A DNA stretch of 27,962 nt from positions 208,025 through 235,986 of the forward strand of contig NW_014040542.1 of assembly GCF_001186125.1 (NCBI RefSeq). The letters are read 5' to 3'. Position numbers and translations under genes: made by a program. A model generated the notes under the pieces. The model did not search any database. It had not been told where the DNA came from and saw only the letters and a program-made list of their open reading frames with translations. Shown in pieces: positions 20,954 through 27,962 of this stretch. The DNA comes from Sphaeroforma arctica JP610 (Eukaryota > Opisthokonta > Ichthyosporea > Ichthyophonida). How positions within the stretch are numbered: position 1 is the first letter of the stretch; each line of letters starts with the position of its first letter.

Positions 20954-21623
20954 TGGTGTTGATTGCGTTAATGAACTTAAAAATATGTAAAATTCGGACT
21001 AACCAGGCTGACTATACAATACTAATAAGTTAACGTAAAAGAAAATACGTCTTAAAATTGCTCAAAGTAATTTAAGTTTAGCTTCAGCCCTAGGTTATGA
21101 CCGAAAGGTTATGGAATTTAAGACTAAATTATTATCTTTATAGTTCCGTTCTAATCGGTCACTACTTCGGTCTAGATTTATTTGGTGTATCTAAAATCAG
21201 ATTTCATTTCATTGGATGCATGATACATCATTCCCTTGTCATTTCATGCTTCGAAACACTCCTCCAATCGTAATCACACTTCTTCTCATCGATCTTCACC
21301 GAGCCACTACAACGGCTTTGGGAACCATACCATACGTACATACATTGTAATTTATCTGCTTTGAAATAAATAATATCATTGTTCCTACTAAAATAACTCT
21401 AAGTCTAACTTAAAAAGTATAAAAGAAATCAAAACACCATACAGGTGCAGTTAAATGTCTGCACATATACCTCATCACATGGTGTCTAGCTCTCCATCCC
21501 ATTGAATGCTTAGACGTGTCAGGCAAAAACAAATCATCATATGCGAATATCAAGAATACAATAGCAGTTCGGTACACCGGGCTGTCAGTGTCAACAAAAA
21601 TGACACCCTGCCAAAAGAGTTCA
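20954..21623. other. AT-rich spacer left of the copia element
   Basis: I see no gene, RNA or repeat in this stretch. It is the presumed insertion flank of the copia element. Confidence 0.5.
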
Positions 21624-22196
21624 TGTTAATATAGGCGGATAAATAGTGATGCGTATAAGCCCTCAGAAGAGGTGTAAGTTATTGTTCTCAGATATTAAAG
21701 TATCTTAAAAGTGTTTTAAGTTTTAAGTGAATAGTTGTGATTTATTTGATTCGAGACCCTGCTTTTATATGCGTTGGTCACGTAATCCTTGAGCCATTAA
21801 AAAACACCTCTTAAGGTGAAAAAGGTTCTCACTTAATCTATGATCCAATCCAAAGGCAGCGTCGCCACGTCTTTAACTGATCTTGGCTTCCATTGTAATC
21901 TTTGGCCTTATACGTTTAGATTGTACTCCTCCGATATTTATGGATGCCCTTATGCCCCCATCAGAGATTTTTTAAATTGATGATTCCGTACTCCCGGCAC
22001 TTCGGCTCCGAGATTATTTTCCATCTGTAATATTTCTGTGTCCCTCTCTGAGTTTAGATTCTCTCCTTGGTTGATGCTGGGATAAACCTTGTTGAGCCTC
22101 CGGTGTTTGACCGTAGTTTTATGCTTGGTAAACAATCCTGGTTTACTGTGATCAATACAAATAAACTCACATATTACACGTTTATTTTGTCTAACA
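21624..22196 (+). repeat. Probable 5' LTR of the copia element
   Basis: The right end is well placed: CTAACA ends at 22196, directly before the primer-binding site. The left end is inferred from TGTTA at 21624, which is complementary to the terminal TAACA and gives an LTR of about 573 bases. An AATAAA lies at 22160-22165, 31 bases before the end. The left boundary could be elsewhere because no second LTR is available for comparison. Confidence 0.5.
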
Positions 22197-22207
22197 GGTT
22201 ATGGGCC
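22197..22207 (+). other. Primer-binding site, initiator-Met tRNA internal type
   Basis: GGTTATGGGCC abuts the LTR end. Drosophila copia has the same start (GGTTATGGGCC...) at this place and primes from an internal fragment of initiator methionine tRNA, pairing across the anticodon region rather than the tRNA 3' end. Eleven bases match. Confidence 0.75.
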
Positions 22208-22361
22208 TATAAATTTAGCCATACACGTAAGGTCACAATAAGTACTAAAATACTACTTACAACATAACCTCAAGCCCCTTCCATCTCTTTAACTGTGCAA
22301 CACAATACCGCATAGTCCCAAAAAGTCTACACTCAAACAGACATTATACACGTAACCCACA

Positions 22362-23800
22362 ATGTCCAACAGCAAAGCACACGTTTTGCCCAACGCGTTT
22401 AGAACCGTCGAACAGGGCAATGACTTCCGCGAACGATTCTGGCCTCAATGTCCACCATATGTCACTGTTGAGCAAGCCAACAATCATTTGCAAAACATTC
22501 GAAAGTGCAAAGCTGATCTTGACATCACTGAGGTTAACACTCACGCTGCAACTGCTCTCGCACATCTATCACTATTAGAAAGCGAACTCCAACACAGTCG
22601 CACTGAAGCAGCAGAGCTTGAACTAGAGGTGGAAAATTACAAACGGCAAAACACCAACTTAGGTGACGATCACAAACAATTACTTGCCAGATACAACACT
22701 CTTCGCGACGAACACCTCACGCTCACCGACCGTCTCAACGATACCCAGACTCGGCTATACGAACAAACTGAAAAATCCACTCAAAATTTGGAAACACTGG
22801 AAGGCGAACTTCAAACCACACGCACTCAGCTCGCAGAAACTATCGACAAACTCAACCGAGCCAAACAGCAACACAAGAAGCCTACCACCTTCGCCGAAAA
22901 GTATGGCATTAGCCTCCAAGCACCACCTATCCCACTCAGTGATTGCCCTAAGTACAAAGACGTGTACAAACGCACACAACTAACAGGCTCTAACAGCTTT
23001 GGTGCTTGGCTAATTGACACCAAAATGGAGATGTCCTACTATGGCACTTTTCACCGTTTACACCCTGATTGCAACAAACTCAAAACGGAGGATTCAACGT
23101 CCATACTGATGCTAAGTGTAATCGCATATTGGTAGATTCCATCAGTGAGGGACTAATAACGACAGTCTACAAACAATACGTAAACAACCCCCCAGCCGAG
23201 TTCTTCAAACACATCTGCACAGTACACAACACAGGCAGGTTTGGCAGATTCTGGGACACCAAGCAACGCCTTACATCGTTCAAATCGACTGATAGTACAG
23301 AAACCACAATGCAGGCACCTGAAGCTCTCCGTCAAAACCTATTAGATGTTGGCGAAGTCATACCCGACAAGTGTCCTATTTGAGCCCTTCTATACAGTCT
23401 AGGTGACAGTTACACGCTCCTACGCTCCACTATCTTCGACATGGATGAAGAAAAACTCACGATTGATGACGCATACCATATGACCATGAAATTTGAAGGT
23501 GGCCATCAACTTCATAAAAGCGACAACACTGCTTCTGGCATCAATGCTATCAACACTAAACTATACACCAGTAGTGGCGATCACGGTAAAGACACCGCTG
23601 CTGGTCAACGGGAACGTCGCAACATTATCTGCCTCTTATGCAACGAGAAGGGCCATGGCATCCACGGCTGCCCATCATCTATCTGCCGCAAATGTGGTTC
23701 GAACAACCACAAATGAAAGAAATGTCCTGTCGATCGCTCTACACTCCACTGCTCTAAATGCGACAAACCAGGTCATACCGATGCTGCATGTCTACAAAAA
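22362..23800 (+). pseudogene. copia gag region: coiled coil, Gag core, two zinc knuckles
   Basis: The ATG at 22362 follows a 150-base leader. The N-terminal part has a predicted long coiled coil at about residues 60-170 (LLESELQHSRTEAAELELEV and following heptads). A Gag core follows at about 22880-23380 (FGAWLIDTKMEMSYYG, FKHICTVHNTGRF). At 23630-23800 lie two CCHC-type knuckles (CNEKGHGIHGC and CDKPGHTDAAC) with a Cys pair between them (CRKCG). This is the nucleocapsid-like end. The region is not intact. Confidence 0.85.
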
Positions 23801-23975
23801 TGAAGGCACGGAGCCCAGTCCGATCAGATACGTCATTATCAAATATCCGATATCTTACACGATAGTACACATCACCAGCCCACCATAGATAATCCAGCTA
23901 TCGTACATATCTATAAGTTTAATAGTCTCCAATATCAGACATCTGGACCCAACAACGAGCCTCAATATAGGGCAT

Positions 23976-24410
23976 CCCATATTGATTCCGGCGCAATGGT
24001 ACACATACGTACTACAAGCGATGGTCTCAAGAATATAGAATATGGGCAATTTATTGTAGAGTTTCCAGATAAGCCACAAATAACCGTACATGAACGTGGC
24101 AAAATTCCCGGTCTCGGTCCAGTATTAGTTATGCCCCAGGCCACTCAAAATATCCTCTCAGTCCACCATATGCAACAACATGGACTCGGGGTCTATTTCC
24201 CTCCTGCCTCTACTGACAATTCGACACCAGAATGTCACATTATACAGAACGACCAAATCGTCCAACGCATCTCACTCAGCGACGGACAATACAAAATCAA
24301 TACTTTCACCACTCATACTGCCACTGAATGGCATGACATCCTTGGTCACACACATCCATATAAAGCCCAAACAATGCTTCATGATAACGACATTGTTATC
24401 AAGCAACCCT
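23976..24410 (+). pseudogene. copia protease and start of pre-integrase zinc region
   Basis: An aspartic-protease active-site motif, IDSGAMVHI, lies at about 23981-24007. It is followed by the expected beta-strand pattern and ILSVHHMQQHG, the end of copia protease regions. At about 24325-24375, TEWHDILGHTHPYKA gives the two His residues of the pre-integrase HHCC zinc site. The matching Cys pair lies beyond the inserted piece, at about 24905. Confidence 0.8.
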
Positions 24411-24795
24411 TTAGTCTACAAAGATCGAGTCAAAACAATCTTCGGCAATGTCGATATCGACCTCTTTGCCAACAAACAGAATGCTCAAGTCTCCGTCTAT
24501 TGTAGCTTGGAACCGGATGCACCCTTACACGATGCATATACACAATCTTGGAACCAGCCTCATAAACACTCATACGGCAACATCCCATTCACCAAGGACG
24601 ATTGGCGCAAAACACTTCGTAAACTAAACAACGACAACGGTCTAGTCACGGTGGTATTTAGTCTCAAACCACACACCAAAAACTACAATCAAATCAAACT
24701 ACAACTTCATTCACACGTCGAGATTATCAAAACCGACGAGAACACCTTCCTGCGCAACGGCAACGAAAGTGTTGGTCCCCCTCCCTGGCGATAAA
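24410..24795 (+). mobile_element. Foreign piece inside copia pol, DIRS-like Pol C-terminal type
   Basis: Between the His pair and the Cys pair of the pre-integrase zinc site, normally about 30 residues apart, lie some 400 extra bases. They encode IFGNVDIDLFANKQNAQVSV, then CSLEPDAPLHDAYTQSW and NIPFTKDDWRKTLRKL. This matches the 'vDLFA.-.n.-...-DA...W.-.-Y.fPPf' pattern found after RNase H in DIRS/Ngaro-type Pol. It is best read as a fragment of another retroelement inserted into, or recombined with, the copia element. The exact edges and any target-site duplication were not resolved. Confidence 0.5.
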
Positions 24796-24816
24796 TCTGT
24801 ATGGCTAGGTTAGGCA

Positions 24817-25680
24817 ATGAACAGTATGCCGTGCCTCCAACAGCTGAACTTCTCTCCGCTGATACAAGCGGAAGTCATCGCACATCCTCAGCCACTCAAA
24901 TTCTGTCCTCCATGCGCACGCGGTAAGATGCGACGCCATCCTATCTCCAAAGCAGCTAAGGCTAGTGAGACGTTACCCCCTCTCGCCACAATACTTCACG
25001 TCAATTTGAAAACAGAATATCCCACCAGTCCAGGTGGATATACCTGTAACACAAAATATGTCGACGCCAACTCTGGGGCATCCTTTGTCTACCCTCTTAA
25101 GACAAACGACGAGGCATCCAGCACCCTTGACCGCTTCTACACAGATATTGGTAAGGACTATCTAGCCAATCTACGGGAAGTCAAATGTGATAGAGGAGGT
25201 GAGTTTGTATCTAGCGAGTTCAACAGAATCAACACTGTTCAGCACGTCAAGGTCACTTACATACCTACAAACTCTCGAGCATTACGCGGTCTCGTAGAAC
25301 GTACTAATGGTTTCATCAAAAACATCACACTTGAACTTCTCAAACACTCGCGCCAACCTGACGTTATGTGGGCAGAAGCACTACGCCACGCTACACTTAT
25401 CAAGTTCGTCCAACATAACAAACACAACGTCTGACAAAAGTCATCCTGGGAAGTCTTCTGGGGTTCCAAACTTACACAGCGCATCAAACACATGCATATC
25501 TACGAATGCCAAGTAGCTTTCATCAATCAAGACCGACAAGACAAATTAGATGACCATGCAACTCTAGGTGTCTATCTCGACCACGACACGCAGTCTAAAT
25601 ACTTCGATGAATGCCGTATTCTCAGTGTGAAAACCGGAAAAAATTGTCACTCTCGCGACGTCCAGGTTAATCATCAAGTA
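24817..25680 (+). pseudogene. copia integrase and SH3-like C-terminal region
   Basis: The Cys pair of the zinc site (FCPPCARGKMRRHP) is followed by the catalytic-core region, including VKCDRGGEFVSSEF and LVERTNGFIKNITLELLKH. The SH3-like domain typical of copia Pol comes next (LGVYLDHDTQSKYFDECRIL) at about 25560-25625. The region is not intact. Confidence 0.85.
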
Positions 25681-26870
25681 TTCCCAACGTGGACAATGGT
25701 CGGCACTACATCAGTCGCAAGTTTCCCAGATACCACACCTGACAATGTACCTACTATCAGAGAGATCACACTCGCCAACATCAACTCTACCAATGTCTCC
25801 GACTCGCCCACCCTCTTCATTCCAGGGGAGACAATGACTACCACAACATCCTGCTCCACCAATGTCCCCGACCCGCCCACCCTCGTCATTCCAGGGGAGC
25901 AACTACCTACAACTCCCACCTCAAACATTCCAGGGTAGCCTCTGACTACCATATCTCCAAATAGCCACGCTCTACTTATTCCAGAGGAGCACCTACCATT
26001 CATCATTCAACAACAAAGTAACCACACCAGGACAGATACTACACACACATCAGTACACAACCAACCCACTGCTACTGCAACTCAACCGCGGACTACCCTA
26101 CAACCACTCCTCCCCACACTAAATAACACCGATCGACATGGTGCCACCGCGCTACTCCCCACGCATACTACACCACCCTCACGCCCACCTGCACTTCTCG
26201 ACCAGCCAACCATAACTGTCGAGGACACGGTTAACAGAGAACTACAAAGTCACATTGCGAAACAACCCATTTCGCGTACATTAAGAGGTCTCCTCTTACC
26301 GGATCGCAACAATAGCGGCAGTCTCAATGAATCCGCTTTACCCAATCAGATGCGTATGGCTCGTCAGCGTGATAGACAAAAGACACATCATAACGCTACT
26401 AATCAACATAATGCTGAATATATTAACACCACAGCCACTATCACAACATCACCACGTTCCATGTCCCCTCCTTCTAGACACGATCATTGGAGCCCAGATA
26501 TCGAAAACACTGGCAACTTTTCCAATCACGATCACATCTCTCCTATCATGTCTACACAAGAGTTCAATTTCAATGACAAATTCAGACGCACAGTCGCACA
26601 TCTGAAGCATACATCCAAAACTAACAAAGCTCACCGTCAGTTTCGCCGTGCCGTACTCCAACTGGCTCGTTCCAGCACCAATAAAGTACTTACGACTATA
26701 TCTCATACACCTCCACGACTATCCGCCACAGTTGACTACGACAAAGATGACATACCCATCAAAATCAACACTGTTATACCCGACGACTCCACTGACCTAC
26801 ATGAACGTACACGACAACAGGTTATGTATAATGATACAGTACATAAACTGTACACAGCATGCACCAAACT
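25680..26870 (+). pseudogene. Thr/Pro-rich linker between copia integrase and RT
   Basis: About 1.2 kb of low-complexity Thr/Pro/Ser/His-rich coding-like sequence. A 69-base direct repeat begins at 25789 and 25858 (encoding VPDPPTLVIPGE-type units), and a third, weaker unit may follow. Such hypervariable linkers between IN and RT are usual in copia elements. Confidence 0.7.
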
Positions 26871-26889
26871 TCAATCGCATCCACTTACC

Positions 26890-27710
26890 CCTGCTACCAT
26901 TCGCCAAGCGCTCAAAGGCAAAGATGCCGACATTTGGCGCGCGTCCATCCAACGCGAACTCGACAGCCTACAGCAGGCTGGTACGTACGATCTCCTACGT
27001 CCGGACGAAGTACCAGACGACGCCTTTACCGTCTCTAGCAAATGGATTTTTAAAATCAAGATGATAGATAGTATGGTGGATAAGTATAAGTCTAGACTTC
27101 GTGCTCGAGGATAAAGACGTACGCGACCACATGCAGTCACGACACCCTCCGCACGCTTCTTGCCGTCGCCGCCTCTAACAAATGGCACGTTGAACAAATG
27201 AACGTGGACACAGCATACCTGTACGCTGACCTGGATGAGCCAATCTACATGCGTCCACCACCAGGGTCTGCCACCGTCGGTCTCCCATCTGATCACATCA
27301 TGAAACTCAATAAGAGTCTATATAGGCGGGCTTAAACAATCAGGTCGCCTATGGCATGCTCTTCTAAAGTCCAAACTCTTCAACATGGGCTTCCACCAAG
27401 CAGCCTCGGATTCTGCCTTTTCATCATTGACTCCGATAGTTTTTTCTGCGTTGTTCTCATATATGTCGATGACCTCATAGTTTGTGGCAAATCTGCCGCC
27501 GACATCTCACATTTCATAGAACTGATCCAAGCAGACTTTAGCTGCAAAGAAATGGGTAAACCGCAATGGCTCTTAGGCGTACGCGTTCTCTCGACAAACG
27601 ACTCCCTCAGCTTAGTTCAAGATAACTACATCCGCGAGGCCTTAGAGACCTTTGACCTCACCGACAGTCCCTCGGCACCGACACCGTCCCACACACATAT
27701 GTGAATATCG
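26890..27710 (+). pseudogene. copia reverse transcriptase region
   Basis: Family motifs appear in order: DADIWRASIQRELDSLQQAG, WIFKIKMIDSMVDKYKSRL, VDTAYLYADLDEPIYMRPPP, the SLY...GL.QSGR region, and the active-site box YVDDLIVCG at about 27462-27488. KEMGKPQWLLGVRV follows. All are standard Ty1/copia RT blocks. The region is not intact. Confidence 0.93.
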
Positions 27711-27719
27711 TAATTGATA

Positions 27720-27962
27720 GGCACATTACAATATCTGTCGGTTTTAACTCGCATCGACATCACCTACGCCCTAAACACACTAGCTCGGTATATGAACAAC
27801 CCATCTGCCCAACACTGGATAGCAGCTCAACGTATCCTACGATACCTCAAAGATACATCACAATTAGGTCTCGCTTACTCTTTCCACGAGGGACCACTAG
27901 TTGCCGATGCTGTCTACGATGCTGACTACACTGCCTGTCCTGACACACGACGTTCTACTACC
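27720..27962 (+). pseudogene. copia RNase H region, cut by the window end
   Basis: MNNPSAQHWIAAQRILRYLK and then VYDADYTACPDTRRSTT match the start of the copia RNase H domain. The rest, the polypurine tract and the 3' LTR should lie beyond 27962. Confidence 0.9.

Larger units (their letters stand above)
21624..27962 (+). mobile_element. Fossil Ty1/copia LTR retrotransposon, 3' part beyond the window
   Basis: The order is 5' LTR (probable), primer-binding site, Gag with zinc knuckles, protease, integrase, reverse transcriptase and RNase H, i.e. integrase before RT, which defines Ty1/copia. The window ends inside RNase H, so the 3' end and second LTR are not seen and LTR divergence cannot be used for dating. 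The element is broken, with roughly eight breaks across its coding region, and carries a foreign piece of about 0.4 kb (see 24410-24795). Its motifs are still easy to read, so it looks younger than the DIRS-like fossil at 13.5-15.7 kb. That ranking is by eye only. Confidence 0.92.

Noticed and set aside
1-27962. tRNA genes, rRNA, CRISPR arrays, bacterial promoters or operons.
   Set aside because: No B-box with a paired A-box, no rRNA-like stretch, no regularly spaced repeat-spacer pattern, and the gene structure is plainly eukaryotic.

Overview
The window is nuclear DNA from an intron-rich eukaryote. There are no prokaryotic signals. Protein genes carry GT-AG introns of about 0.15-1.4 kb, and the spacers are full of AT/GT microsatellites, minisatellites and decayed transposable elements. 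The lineage cannot be fixed from this sequence alone. The mix of a TSG101 gene with long introns, copia-type, DIRS-like and MULE-like elements would suit a unicellular relative of animals or another protist with a moderately large genome. That is inference.

Layout. (1) 1-1722: spacer with an (AT)n run, an 18-bp minisatellite and a polypurine/polypyrimidine hairpin. (2) 1723-7374, plus strand: one complete host gene, a TSG101/Vps23 homologue (ESCRT-I) in ten exons encoding 437 residues. All nine intron phases agree, and intron 1 holds a large microsatellite block. This is the only confident host gene. (3) 7375-13400: about 6 kb of mostly non-coding, decayed sequence with one weak protease-like remnant, one unidentified exon-like minus-strand ORF, and a small family of diverged duplications at 12.2-13.2 kb. 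(4) 13500-15660, minus strand: fossil of a DIRS-like retroelement (reverse transcriptase and RNase H). Upstream on the same strand, at 16277-17010, is an unidentified ORF with a plausible intron that may or may not belong to it. (5) About 17428-19975, plus strand: remains of a MULE/FAR1-type DNA transposase gene. Its downstream part has seven exact 30-bp coding repeats and a CxxC...HH zinc-binding-like segment. (6) 20088-20523: a 13-bp minisatellite of about 33 units. (7) 20645-20950, minus strand: an unidentified basic, Ala/Ser/Lys-rich open frame. (8) About 21624-27962, plus strand: a broken Ty1/copia element cut off by the window edge. It has a Drosophila-copia-type primer-binding site, a coiled-coil Gag, zinc knuckles, protease, integrase, RT and the start of RNase H. 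A roughly 0.4-kb piece resembling the C-terminal part of a DIRS-like Pol lies between its pre-integrase and integrase regions.

The host gene and the elements show no functional link. The region reads as one conserved trafficking gene followed by a transposon-rich accessory stretch.
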